Source: Xestospongia bergquistia (taxonomy: Eukaryota > Porifera > Demospongiae > Haplosclerida > Petrosiidae). Taken from it: a DNA stretch of 64,000 nucleotides. Each line of letters opens with the position of its first letter. Position 1 is the stretch's first letter. Both the position numbers and the translations under genes were made by a program. Positions 35,071 through 52,800 of the stretch are shown piece after piece. The notes beneath the pieces are model-generated. The model searched no databases, was not told the origin of the DNA, and worked only from the letters and a program-made list of their open reading frames with translations. Location of the stretch: contig OZ014411.1 of the NCBI GenBank assembly GCA_963965975.1, forward strand, positions 24,163,249 through 24,227,248, in the 5' to 3' direction.

Positions 35071-36105
35071 AAGTTAATATCAAATTGTGTCTATCTGGAC
35101 ATATCGTATACTAGTGTGTTCATTTATCCATTTGCATCACTATCCATCCATTGATTACATATAAATTAGCCACCAATTTATTTATGTATTAATCCATTCA
35201 TCTCTCAATTCATTGATACACCTATGTATGTATCCATTAACCAATCTATTTGTCGATTTTTATAATAGTGAGTGGTGTAATACATTCTAACAGACAATTT
35301 ATTAATCTTTCCATCAAAGGTGAAATGACATGAATGACTGTGAGTTCCCATCTCTTAGCTACTCAATTCCTATTGTTGCATGTAATAAAGATACCTTCAT
35401 GTCCTTATGGTCATCTCATAAGAGAATATATAGATAGATAGATAAATAGATACATATCACACTGAGTATGTCCTATTAATTGTATTAGTAATAGTCAATT
35501 AACTAAAGTTACTGATAAAATAAAAAGTAAGTCATAAATTGTATTAAGTCAAAGAAAGCTAAGGTACATAAGTTCAAAGTTTGTATTTTATACTATTTGA
35601 AAGTATTTTGTACATGATTCTTACAACAACCACAACCAAGTGTCTGTATATCATTTTAGGTTCACTCTCTTTGCTTAAGCCTTCTTCAGCCATTGATTAT
35701 GGAGATGGTATGTTATTGAGTTACTAGAGTGTACTTAACTATTGACCTTACTACTGTTCCTAAGTATACTGTACTAAGGTCAATCTTGTTCATCTTCTAG
35801 TTTATCAACAAAGAAAGTTTACATATTTTAATAGCAATTAATAGCAACAATAACTTTTTGGATTATTAAACGTATTTATTATTAGTGGAATTTAAGAGTA
35901 TAATGCCATAAACAAGTATTTGAGTATCAACAGGTGGAAAACCAAGTCATATTTATGTATAGTACACATTCATATCAGTAGAATATGGTCATTATATCTT
36001 GTATTAGTGCTTCTTATTAACTCAGACAAATTGAAAGGGCTGATGATAGTTAAAAAAAGAAAAATTTCAATTGTTATGCTAATGAAAGGCAGACATTATA
36101 TCTAG
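35071..36105. other. No supported gene
   Basis: The stretch holds short GATA repeats (35,430-35,450) and open frames without any family signal. Confidence 0.45.
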
Positions 36106-36109
36106 CTGA

Positions 36110-37180
36110 ATGTGGTTTAATACTTTTATTCCTGCAGACATCATTACATCAGCAGATTGTATATATAAAATAACTGCTCAGGGCTTGTGGGGTGAAAGCA
36201 TGTTTCAGTTTCCTAAAAGTAGTAAACTCATCAGTGCTGTTTGTGATACGCAGTATCCATTTCCTCTGCGCTCAAGAAATCAGTCCATGTTACCTTAGAG
36301 CATTGCACTCATATAATTGATGAAAAGCAGTTACAATATCTGGTTTTGTTGCCACTAAGTTTGGTTCACTTTTTAAATTTGAATATCTACCAGGAGCATC
36401 ATTCTCCTAGTATCTCAGCTTGGTAGCATATCTTTAAGACATTTCTCAGCATTACCAATACTTTTGTCAGATCATATTGTTAATGGTGGTGTGCGTTCTT
36501 CTGTGTGTTATCCTATAGCCATGGTGATGTGATTGGTATAGGTGCAGGATATAGTGTGTCAACAGGAGTTGTAAGGATATTTGTTACTGGAGCAATTGGC
36601 AGAGCTATATGTACAGCTGTATATGTAAAGTTAAATTAATTGTGTTGCATATTTATTTTAAGATTAAAATAAGATATTAAATCTCCTGATTGTATGTCAT
36701 GTTTTCCATGATAAGGTGAGTTCAAAAGAGTGGAAAATAAATGTTGTTGTTGCACAAGCTCTCGAGTACTCAAAAGTAAGAATTAGATCATTGCTTTTCA
36801 CAAAACACCTTACACATTGTAGAGTGTTCTAATTAGAGAGTTTGGGAAAGAGCAATACTTGAACTTTGAACTTTGTTATACAGAAATGTTAAAGTTAACA
36901 GGATTTCCAGAAAATTACAGGGCTAATGGTTGGATCATTAAGCCTTATATTAATATTCCACCTGTGGTCAGTGAAATAAATTATACAGTAATAATTTTTC
37001 ACTTGTTTATTATAAATTTATATTAATTTCTAACATAGATTAATATGAAAGAGGTTGATAAATTTTCTTCTTCAGGTATTGCAGAACCTCCTTACATTAC
37101 CAAGGGAATTACCATGGGACTCTATGCTCATCTTACTGCTCCTGACTTTAATAATTTCCACCAGTTTACCAATGCATAGA
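36110..37180 (+). other. Exon-like segments of an unidentified gene or pseudogene
   Basis: Several plus-strand segments have protein-like composition with plausible splice sites: 36,137-36,297 (ADIITSADCIYKITAQGLWG, ending in a stop), 36,530-36,630 (DVIGIGAGYSVSTGVVRIFV), 36,720-36,775, 36,826-36,963 (LTGFPENYRANGWIIKPYIN) and 37,040-37,177 (GIAEPPYITKGITMGLYAHL, then a stop). The second segment is faintly reminiscent of the IGIG...FFT strand pair in SPRY/B30.2 domains, but this is weak. I could not build one continuous frame, and stops suggest decay. I do not recognise the gene. Confidence 0.3.
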
Positions 37181-37909
37181 TGAGAATAATTGAAAACAAG
37201 CTCTGAGTCACTTGTATGATAAAATTTGTCATAAAAGATACTCAATATTGTGAGGACCTAAATTAAGATACCATGCTTATCAAAATCATATAGTGTGATG
37301 TAATAGCTATTGTGAATTAGTCTTAAATTTACTTTATAGATATCGATGCTTCTGGTTGTTAACTTTTTGCCAAACCATGCCAACTACTTTATAATCGATT
37401 AATTGTGCAAAGTAAATTATTTTCATATATGAATTGCCTGTCATTCATTTCGATGGTCTTATAACTATTTCTCTATAGTTAAATAACTGGTGAGTCATAG
37501 TGACAACAATTTATTTATAGGTAATAGCATATAAATTGAAACTCAAGTGCTTGTGTGAACATTTCGCTGGTTCTTTTAACAATCAATAGTAACTGTTTAT
37601 CTAATATGTGATCATGAACATGAATTTATAGAAAAAATGTTTTAACTAAGTCTCTTAAATGTTATAATTAATAGTGGATTGCCTCTTCAGACGACAAGAC
37701 GTGGTGTTACCTCTCAAGATGGGAACACTTATAAAGGTTAAGTCGTTATTTTATGCATTGTAAATATTCTTATTAAGTATAACACTTATATGGTAATTTG
37801 ACTGATTATGCATGTTACATGTTTAATAAATGAATATGTGCATGCAATACATTTGATTAAATACAAATGTTAGTTTATAATACTACATACAAATAGTAAA
37901 ATAGAATTT

Positions 37910-42078
<4,169 letters not shown>

Positions 42079-44705
42079 ATATACTAAAAAGGACGTTTTG
42101 CTTGCGTTAAGCTGCTTTTTTCTGACAATGACGAGTGCAAAGTTCTAATTGTATAGCCTTGTGCTTCCTGTCATACCAATCGACTTCCTGGCAGGAAATA
42201 TATGCTCTTCTAGACAAAGCCTATATGAATAACGAATTAAGCTATTCTAGGCTCAAACTAAATGGGCAAGTATTTTATTTAGAAGCAGTCATATATTTAC
42301 ATGGTTTGTATAATACATGCATGCATAATAATATTATAGAAGTCTCACGTAGTCTTAAATTGATGCAACCCAATGTCTACTTATCAGATATGTAGCTGTC
42401 ATCAGATTTCTGGTGATATTTCGATAGAAGTCTTCCTTTTACATCTAAGAGAGGGGCTGGCTAAAAGAAACTGTCTATATAATCATATACACTTTAAAAA
42501 TTGTTTCATACTTTCATTTTTTGTGTGTGCTGTTGTTTACTTAAACCCTATTGTAATCACATCTCTTATGTGATCTATTTGTAAGAATAGAAAGCTAAAT
42601 GCATTGTAAACCTTTAACCAAACATGCTATTACACATTCCTCTCTATTGAAATGATTACATTGGATTGCATCAAGTTATGTGAAGCTATAAAAGTACTAC
42701 TCATCATGCATACCCCACTACTACAAGGAGTTACATATGTGTGCCGCCATATGATAAAGTTTTTATAGCAGAACAATGTGATATGATAAAGAAACCTTTC
42801 ATAGTAGGACAATGCCTTATGATAAAAGAAGCCATTGTCATTAGTTTACATGATGTACTATAGAGTATTTTATATTATGAGATAAGTGTACAGTTTGTAA
42901 AGTATGTCAAAACATGTAATGTTATTATATGGGACTATATGTTACTTAATAATGAATTTCTTGTTAAGGCTTCAACAAACTACAAAGTATACTTTGTCAG
43001 TTACACTAGTATGGCTTTATGGCTAACTTCACTGGCGGGTCTAGGCAACCCCCTTTTTATTCTATAATGATATTCATGGTCAATCATCAAGTCACACCTG
43101 TGGTAATAGAATTATTACTTTAAGTATATTCATAGCAAATTCTTGCAACCGCCGGTGAACTTATTAGTTATTATTAGCTAGATCCGATATTGATGAAACC
43201 GTGGTTACAAAGGCATGTTTAGTAGTTGATCCACACGTGATAAACTTTTGAAATACACAAGGTCAGCATTTCATAGTCATCTGTTGAACTACACAATTTT
43301 ATAATCAAATTTTCAGTACATATTTTTATGGTTACTATGGAATCCTTATAAAAGTTGTGTACATGTATTTGGTTGTTTTCACTGATAAATTGATAAAATT
43401 AACCCTCTTACATAATAATAATTGCATGACCTGTCTTGGGCTGTCTGTACATAACTAGTGTGTTGTACTGTAATTACTCATGACAATAAACAATAACTTG
43501 ATCTTAACATGTATTAGCTATGTTTGATACTTCTTGTGCTTTGATTTAATTATTATATGGCTGCCACATTAATGTTTTAGGCAAGACAACACAAGTTTAC
43601 ACTTTGTTCTTAATTATGATGTTTTGTGTGCATTAGTTTTGCCAAAGTCAGGCAACAATATACAACATTATATATCTTAAGAGTGGCTTAGTCATAATTA
43701 TCATTTTGAAGAACGTATAAAAGTAGTGGTGTCCACATAACATCTGAGTCAACTCACAAGGACATTCTAATATTCCCATTTAAGTCATCAGATCTAGATC
43801 TAACTGTGTCAATTTGCTAATTATAATAATTCTTATACCCCATGTATGTTGTTTTCTTCACAAACTGTTTACAAGATTACATCATCAAGGGATCTCTTTA
43901 TTTAAATCTTCCTAAGCACTAAAATATAATAACATGTATTGACATGTTACTATTTTAAGTACATAATGCTAGGTAACTCTTGACAGGCATCAGAAACAGT
44001 ACAGTCTACTGGCCTATGACAGGATGGTGTGGAAATTGAAGATGCTAATATAGGAGACAACATGTACCCTTTTCCACATAGAAATACGTACTGTTAAATG
44101 ATCTACATCACTGTTTGGCTTCAATTCATATCATGGACAGCCATAACTGTTTTTATAGTTTATTTTCTTCGAGTATATTAATAGTAGGAGTGACCTAGTT
44201 ATTATTAGTTATTCAAATATAAGACTACAGATATTCTTAACTATAATTTCACTGGTTTGAAATTACTTAAAATAATAACAAAATTGATATTAGCTAATTA
44301 CATGTATATATGTAGTTTGCAATATACTATATGCATGGATACAATGCAGTGACCGCTTTATATAACCTCTATGTTGTACACACATTTTCTTTAAGACTTA
44401 GTTCACTAAATGTAACTACAGTTGTCAATAAACTTTATACAGTATTGCAGTCTTCTAATAGGCAACATACTGTAATTGATGTGATAACTACACTATTTTC
44501 TTGGAATTATCGATATGTTGTTCTATCAGTTGATACAACAGTGTTCTAATTCCCAAATGTACTCTAGTCTACACACATAATTGATGAATTCCAAGAAAAC
44601 TGCAGTGCATATGACAATTGTTTGTGCAACCTAAATCAACAGATATTTGTATATTTTATGCATTGCTAGCATCAACACTGCTCTATATAACCTGACAATA
44701 TATTA
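42079..44705. other. Intergenic stretch between kinase K1 and the membrane protein gene
   Basis: I see no supported gene. Open frames at 42,135-42,395 and 44,331-44,549 lack any family signal. The start of K1 faces this region, so its promoter should lie at about 42,080-42,400. A pair of perfect 13-base inverted arms (TTTTCTTGGAATT, 44,496-44,508 and 44,587-44,599) lies near the right end. Confidence 0.5.
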
Positions 44706-44765
44706 TTGGACACAGAGGAATCTGATAAAAGATATTATACCACTCAATTAATTCTTCAAGTAAAA

Positions 44766-45972
44766 ATGGTAAGTATATATATATATACTAAATTACTGAC
44801 ATTTTTATTTGATATTCATGCAGGACTCAAAGGCAGTGCTACCTCAACTGAACAAGCATTACAAAATTATTATCTTTTTTCTTACAGCACTAAACACAAT
44901 GTTTAGTCATTTGATTTCCTTACTTCCTATTCCAACATACAATGCTGCTATTGGATCAGTTATAGTACTAGCAATATGCCTAGCTTCGTATTTCATAGTG
45001 TCAATTGTTGTCACAATCATTGAACTATACTTTATTGGAAAAAAGCGAATTAAGGAAATTCAAAGACCGATTATAATTTTGAAAGGCATTAAGGCTGTTT
45101 CTTCTTTCATTGGAGGTGTGTTCTATTACTTTGCAGACAATGTTCCTATATTTATTTATAAATACAGCCAAGATTTTGGATGTGACAGAGAATGTAAAGA
45201 TAAATTTGCTTCAGTGGGAATTGTCACCGGTATTACTGCAGTGCTTTTTTATAGTGCTATTCCTATACTGACTAAAAGGTGGAGGAAAATTTTCAAGATA
45301 AAAATATCAATAAATCAACCTCAAAATAGTATAAGCAAATCTAAACAAAAAGTAAACAATTTAGAGTTTCAAGCTGTTTGTAAAATGACAATGAATACAT
45401 TAGTTCAAATAGTAACTCTTGATACCTGGTTAACTCCAATTGCTAATCTCTCACTCCAGACTCCAGAATTTTGCCCACAAAGAGAAATAATAGCAGCCTG
45501 GGTGGCATATGTAGTATATTTAGTTCTTTGGACTGTAATTTTTGTTTCTGATGCTTTTAAAGCCAAAATGTTAATAAAGGAGCAAAAGTTTAATTATGGT
45601 CTAGTTGCATTCTTCATGTTCCTTTTATGGCTTTCATCAACACTCTTCCCACTTGTTAACAATCAACAACCATTAGGATGTGCTACTCATTGTGACTTTT
45701 CAGTGAAGAATACAACTATTAACGATATCTTTTGCGATGAAATACTCAATCATGGCATTCAATTTGGATTTCTTATCTTTATAGAAAGTGTTGTTGCACT
45801 GATGCTATCAATTTTAATTATCAACTTTTGGCTTCGTATAGTTAATATAAAGCAGCAAACAACCAGAACTACTGAAATTGAGATGACTACAAACACGACA
45901 GCAGTACCATTGCCCTCAACTGCAGCTGAAAACAATGCTTGGATTAGTACTAAGTTAGCGACAACTTTATAG
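44766..45972 (+). CDS. Multi-pass membrane protein of unknown function
   Basis: The coding part is almost one exon (44,824-45,972). The start is probably the ATG at 44,766-44,768, which is directly followed by a good donor (GTAAGTATAT). Removing the intron 44,769-44,823 (acceptor CATGCAG) joins it in frame to GACTCAAAG, giving 383 residues starting MDSKAVLPQL. Without splicing, the ATG at 44,818 would serve. Hydrophobic segments lie near residues 16-36 (weak), 42-72, 92-114, 130-150, 223-246, 260-280 and 312-340, so six or seven membrane passes are likely. Extracellular-type cysteine pairs (CDREC, CATHC) and an N-glycosylation site (NTT near 297) sit between passes. The tail is Thr-rich. I do not recognise a family. 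It lies on the opposite strand between the two kinase paralogues. Confidence 0.75.
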
Positions 45973-46277
45973 TTATTGTGTGTATTAATCTTTTGGATAA
46001 TAATATTAATAGTGTAATTGTTATCAGTTACAGCTGTTACTGTTAGCATGATTATTTGTATCAGTACTAACCTTATCTTTGATTTTTAGTTAATGGGTGT
46101 ACCAAATGTTTGCTTTGTTTATTAAATTATAACAATATTAACTTTGGAATTGTTTTAAAGTAATGATATATATCAGTTAATTTAGTTTTATAGTGAGTTA
46201 AAATATTCTTATTATAAAAACATTGTTAGTAATAGCTAATGTGAGTGTTTTAACTATTTACAGTAATGGTGTTTACT
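45973..46277. other. Short gap between convergent genes
   Basis: About 300 AT-rich bases separate the stop of the membrane protein gene from the stop of kinase K2. Both 3' UTRs must lie here. No canonical AATAAA is obvious. Confidence 0.5.
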
Positions 46278-49200
46278 TTATAATGTAGCATGTGCTTTTG
46301 TAGTTAATAATGAAGTAATCACAAGAAAAGATGGTCTCATTTTAGGATCTTTATGCCAACAAGCTTTCATAACTTTAGCAACAACAGGAGGACATCTTTC
46401 AGGTACAGGTAGCCGATAACCTTGGGACACTTCAATTATAAGCTATATAACAGAACACAATACATTATACAACAGTATTATAAACTCCTTACCTGGTTAT
46501 TGTCCATACCAGAATATGGTGCACTGTTTGGATTAAATAATTCCCATTGTAGTATACCAAATGACCAAACATTAGAAGCAACAGAGAATGTTCGATCTGT
46601 GATAGCTTCAGGTGGCATCCATCTTATAGGAAGAGGTAGGTTAGTTTGACTTTGATAGATACCGGTATCTATAGTAATCTCTCGTAGTAAACCAAAGTCA
46701 GATACTTTACATAACTCTCCTTCACCAACTAACACATTACGTGCTGCCAAATCCTAAAAATCATAACATGAAAAAAAAATTGCAATAAAAAATGTATACA
46801 GTATATAAATAATTATATTAATTAATAGGCAAAATGAGTAGTCATGTGACTACAGCTTCACTATTATGTATTACTCACTCTGTGAATTAGTCCACATTGT
46901 GCAAGATAGTGCATACCCATAGCAATATCTACCATATATTTTACCAGTGTTCCTACTGGCTTCTGAGGATTTTTCTAAAAATAAAAGAAACCATGTAAAC
47001 ATTCTAATTCATCCAGTTTTCTATGTTACCTTAAGATATGACTTGAGATCACCATATGGGAGAAATTCTAGAATAATCCATGGAGTTGGGACATCTTCTA
47101 TTACCACACCATACAATTGTACAATGTTTGGATGAATCATGCTTGCCATGACAGAGAATTCTTGTAACATTTCCTTCTTATGAGCCTCATTACATTGGTC
47201 ACTCTTAATAGTTTTGATAGCAACATTAATAGCTTCTCCTCCTTTAGGTATGTAGGTAGCTCTGTACACATCACCAAAGTTTCCTAATATTGGCATGACC
47301 AACAATTTAAGTAACTAATGGTGAGATATTAACATACCAGATCCTATAGATACTGCATTAAACAAACATGACTTTGGTATCCTGTGATCAAAAAACTCAA
47401 ATGAACTGGTCAGTGTCTTTTCTTCATTTACTACATGAAACACAATAAGCATTAAGTATGAATAGTAGAACAAGTTATTAATAGGATGATGTACTATGCA
47501 AAAAGTTAGACTAACCAGCTGTTGCCCACTTTGGTCTACTGTTACTTGTTGATGTGTCTGACTCAGATGCTAAACTATTAAATAGTTTATTAAATTTTAA
47601 TAATAACATATAATTAGTCACTCAGTACTAATTAACTCACTAAACTATTTAATATTAACATATAATTGGTCACTCATCACTAATTAACTCACATAGAATC
47701 TGTTAGGGACCCAGCAGTTTGTTGCATAAGATAACCTAAATCTGGTTGCTCACGTTTAGTCTTTGTAGGTGAAGCTGGATTGCTAGATTCTCTAGTCTCA
47801 TAAGTTTTTACTTTTTGAAATATTTGTATCAATATTTCCACTTGATCTTGGTAAATTGTTGGCTCAATATTGTTGTATCATATTCTTCAATATTAGTAGT
47901 GGCTACAGGTGCTGGTGATGATGGTGGTGATGATGTTGGACTGTACATTTTAAAATAACCAAAGACATCAGTATCTTCACATGGAGTTGAAAATTTCACT
48001 TCATTTTCATGTCCTATATGTGCATATAAAAATAAAAAAGCAAAATGGTGTAGTAGCTATGTATGCCACTCAATATAGAATGCTATATTTTTCAAATAAT
48101 AAAATTAAGTACACATGAGAAAGTGTATAGGAATTGAGGGCAACAAATGTTTATTTCATTAATAATATTTTTAGCAAAAATATAGGCAAGTTTTAAATTT
48201 TTAATAATAGCATACCTGGGTTAGTTTGAATTTGAGGAGATAAACTATTTACTGAAGAAAGTGATGAAGTAGGTGAAAAGGTTGGTGACTGAGAAGTATT
48301 AGATAGTTGCTGTAGATGGATAGGAGATGTTTGAGTTTGTGCTGGAGTTGGAATATTAGCATATGGAGGCAAAGAAGCTAATCCAGGATTTTGAGGTGAT
48401 GTATGATCAAATTGATAATATCCTCCATTTATGGAACTCTGTGAACTTTGCTGTGGTAATACTGTTCCAACATAGCCTGCTGTTGGTGGTGGGGAATGGT
48501 AGTAATAACCTCCCTTTGTAGAATTCTGCTGTGGCCCATTATAGCCTCCTGTCATTGGTTGGGAATACAAATTCTCATTATTTTGACGTCTGCCATAAAA
48601 ATCTTTCTCAGGTTTCTCTTTTTTGGGTGAAGTACAGCCTGGATATAATGCCTCCATCCATTTGTAGCGTTCTTCCTAGAATAAGTCATTTACTTAATAA
48701 CATCAATTCACAATAATTATTTGACATTAAATTTAGCCACTTGGGTCAGTTAAAGAAGTAGAGAGTCAAACAGCTGTGCCAATTTATAGCACACAAACTT
48801 TACATCACTTTTCTAAATTCACGTAAAGACATTTTTAAGGGAGCTGCAGCATGGTATAACAACCAAATAGTAACATCAAATAATTGCTGGTGCAACCAAT
48901 ATACCCAGTAAGAATATTATAAGAATAGAATAGTAAACAACATGCATTTTTGGTGCAACATTTTTGTTTATATCCCGGTACAAGTTCTTTATTAAAATGA
49001 CAAAAACTCTTTTAATGTAATGTAAAAAACTGACCTCACTAGGTGCGTTTAGTATCCACGAGCCTCCTTTACCACTGAGTTTTACCTCAAAGACATATTT
49101 ACCACCTTTGGGAGGAGACTGAGGAATAACAACGTCTGTAATTGCCATTAGAAATACCTCCTTTTTGGCTTGTGACTAGTATTAAAAAAATCCAATGAAT

Positions 49201-49566
49201 CACTATATCTTACAGTTAGAATATTCAACATACATGTAATGAATGTGAGTGTTTAATGAATCATCCATTTGATCCCTAATATACTGATAGCCTGAATATT
49301 TTTAATTTGTAATATTAGCTTTTGTTTAAAGGCAATCAATATATATTAGTATGGGCTTCAATACTAATCCATACTTACAAGACCTTTACAAATATGTGGC
49401 AATGTGTATAGTATAAGATTTAGACATGTGAGACAGGAATTCTTACACTTTTGTGACCAAAATAATGGAAATAAGTGGATCCAGTGATTTTAAACAAGTA
49501 AGACTTCCATTTCTTCCTCTTGTGATATAGTTCAAGGTAGCCTTGAGTACTCCTTAAAGATGACAT
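46278..49566 (-). pseudogene. PH-domain tyrosine kinase K2, paralogue of K1 with disrupted linker exon
   Basis: Exons in transcript order: 49566-49447, 49175-49035, 48675-48216, 48013-47693, 47569-47516, 47430-47338, 47283-47030, 46974-46879, 46753-46493, 46442-46278. Exons 1, 6, 7, 8 and 9 have the same lengths as in K1. The PH domain (GYLELYHKRKKWKSYLF) and the kinase motifs GSGNFGDV, VAIK, HRDLAARN and DFG are kept. Two faults stand out. Exon 4 reads into a TGA near 47,830; shifting by one base there restores a K1-like reading (DQVEILIQIF, PDLGYLMQQT), but exon 5 fits only the unshifted phase. And SDVWSFG has become SNVWSFG, replacing the helix-F aspartate that nearly all kinases keep. It is probably a decaying gene, though a base error in the sequence could explain the frame. 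If translated it may be a weak or inactive kinase. Confidence 0.68.
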
Positions 49567-49867
49567 ACTTGCAAGACAAACCAGCCAGCAAAAATATAGG
49601 ATTTTGAAGATGTTTAATATTGGCTACTTTGAACTAAATTCTTGGAATTGTTGACTACCCACCCTGTAAACGTCACAGTCACTTATAAGATTCATGATTT
49701 GAACTATCTCAAACTAGACTCAACAAACAGTTTTAAATAATATTCATAATACTATTAAGCTATTAATAAGTGTAATGAATGTTTATTAACAGTGATGTAG
49801 GGCGTGGCCAGTGAGACTGTAACACGTGTGTAGAGTAAATGCCACACCCTATTTGTGATCTCTTGAA
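49567..49867. promoter_or_regulatory. Shared promoter region between K2 and the CWF19L1 orthologue
   Basis: The start codons of the two divergent genes are 301 bases apart, so both promoters and 5' UTRs must fit here. The stretch near 49,798-49,840 has GGGCGTGGCC (an Sp1/KLF-like GC box) and CACGTG (E-box), both unusual in this AT-rich setting and closer to the CWF19L1 start. Confidence 0.5.
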
Positions 49868-52800
49868 ATGAAAATGTAAGTACTTAATTTAAACAACATT
49901 CAAACGTTTCTAATTGATATTTATGCTAATATATTATTTGTCTTTTTAATCTATATCTAGTTTAGTTGCTGGAGATGTCCTTGGACAATTTAAGACATTA
50001 TTTGCTAGAGTTCAAACTGTTTTAAGGAAAACTAGTGAATTTGATGTAAGTAATAATGATGTTAATATAAGTATACTATCTGTATATTACTGTATAGATT
50101 GTCAAGACAACTACTATTAACTTTGTTAAGATTTTGGTGCCCTTTATCTAGAAAATTAATTTATTAATTTATTTTGTAACTCCAGAAATCTTTATAGCCT
50201 TTTTATCTACTCCAGATTTTTTCGAAAAGTTCAAAAGTCTTACAAGGTGTGATTTTGAACATAGAACGTCAAAAGCATGTAAACAATTGACTATCATTTA
50301 CTTTCCAAGCTTACAGAGCTACAATATATATATAAAGTGATTTGAGAAAACCTAGATTAATTTGTACTAATGGATTTTGTTATTACACAAGATACCTTCT
50401 GAAAAGTAAATAACAATACAATTAAAAAATTGTACTTTAATTGTTTCAGACACACATGTGCAACCACATCACAGTAAGTACTTTAATACTGAAGTCTACT
50501 ATGTATAATCTATGAAGTGCCTCTAGTCCAACACAAAGCTATACACAAAGTGACTAATTCATTAATATTATAGATCATATGTTCAGGACTGTTTGTAGCT
50601 TATTTGTTATTTCAGAACCAAAGTTACTTTATTTTCTCTGAACATCTGAATATTGTTAATTATGTCCATAGTTTTATTTTTCTCTTGTAACAAATGTTAC
50701 AGTCTCAACAAGTCACTGCTAAATGACATTTTATTTTTAATTTCACTGAAACAATATTGTCTAATTTCATCTAAAAGTAAAATAATTCATCAAATTATCT
50801 CTAAAATTAAGAGAAAATTAAACAAAGTCAAAAGTTCACCATAGCAAATTTTGAAAGTACTTGCTGCAATTATTATGTTATTATATAATTGAATAATAAA
50901 CTAATTGAACATTCAAACAAAGTCTCACTATGAACATTATGACAACAATGTGACTAATATTAAGATCATACCACAGCTTACAAATATTCAATTTTAACAA
51001 AATTTGATGTTTATTAAATCACCATCATCGTTAAAACATTCATAGGACATTTTTAATCTTGACATTAATATTAAAGAATACAATAGAGTAGATATTATTT
51101 CTTATTAGATGTTGCTTTGTGTTGGAGAATTCTTTGTCAACACAACAGATTGTATTGAACAATGGAAAGATATCAAGGAAGGAAAAGTATCCAGTAAGTA
51201 AAATATGTAACTGAATATTACATCAGCTTCTTTATAGTACTTACTTACTAGTGTTATGATATTATCAATAATGTTTCAATATTATATTAATCTATTTCAG
51301 TTCCCTTACCAATGTTCATACTGGGTCCTAGTAGTCCAGATTGTATTCATTTCTATGATGGTATCAGTGCTGATGGTGGTGAACTTTGTGAACACATCAC
51401 ATGTTTAGGTACTAGTAAATAAGTAATAATGTTTGTTAATTTGGGAACATGATATGACTTTTATATTTTGTTTTTATAATAAATTTTCTAAATTATCTTT
51501 CCAAAAGATTTTGACCAGATTTAGTACTTTAAATTATAAGCTATTACTGTGCATATGATGTATGAATTTAACTTAATAATGGGTGTGCCTCAGAAAAATA
51601 ATAATAGTAATTTCGTGTTATTTTAGTGATACATGTACTTTAATAACACTATTATCACTATTATATTTATGATAGGACAGAGAGGATTATATACTACATC
51701 ATCAGGATTACAACTAGCTTATCTCAGTGGATGTTATGAAGAATCTGAATATAAAAAGACTTCTACTGATAATACAAAACTAGTGAGTACATACAACAAT
51801 ACATATAGTATAGAATATATGTACATACATGTATCTGCCAACATAATATGGGATGCCTATACTGTCATACTAAGTAATACTAGTAGCTGACTGTTGCTAT
51901 AGTAACACTATACTTATGTACGTTTACATGTACATGTATGTATAAACTTGATATTGATACTATGATACATGTACATGTATGTAATATATTCTATTCTGAT
52001 ATCATGTACATATTACAATGTGTACCTGATATACTCTTTGTTTCTTAGTCTCCTTATTTTACAGAAGATGACATTACCAGTTTATGTGAACTTACTAACA
52101 ATGACAGTTATAATGGAGTAGATATATTACTGACATCAGAATGGCCTCAAGGAATCTTCAACTTTGTCACACCACCAGTAAGAGAAGCACTAAGGCTACA
52201 AGTCTACTGTACCTCAAATAAAACTTATATAATGTGTATATATATATTAGTTTTGATGTTATAATTATATGTTGTTATTCCTTTTTTATTTTCTGTATAA
52301 AGGAAACACTCAGTAATCAAAGAGTAGGTTCTCTCTCTGTATCTAAATTGGCTGTTAGTCTTCTTCCTCGATATCATTTTGTGGGGAAAATGCAGACATT
52401 TTATGAGAGGCCACCTTATAGGTATATGTGAGTTAGTGAGTAGAGAGACTTGTACAATAATACACAATCTATCACGTTTTTTCTCCATTACAAACTGTAC
52501 TATAACTTTCCTTACATGAATAATATACATTACATGTACATGTATACAATGTTCTGATGTACATGAAGTCATGAAACTTTTTATATTTTAGAAATCATGA
52601 AGTATTATCTGGACAACAAAAACAAGTAACACGTTTTATATCTCTCTCTAATGTTGGTAATCCTGATAAGAAGAACAGAGTAAGTAGAACAGAAAAAATA
52701 TTAGCTTTGATAATGTGAGAGGTGTAAATATATTGGTATATATATATAGGTGACCACACCCCTAAATTAGTACACTATATAGGGCCAGGAAGTATTATTA

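Noticed and set aside
36530..36630. SPRY/B30.2 domain
   Set aside because: Only one strand pair looks similar and no flanking SPRY blocks could be read in frame, so it is reported as an unidentified exon-like segment only.
42135..42395. Open frame upstream of kinase K1
   Set aside because: No homology or splice signals; it overlaps the expected promoter of K1. Considered chance.
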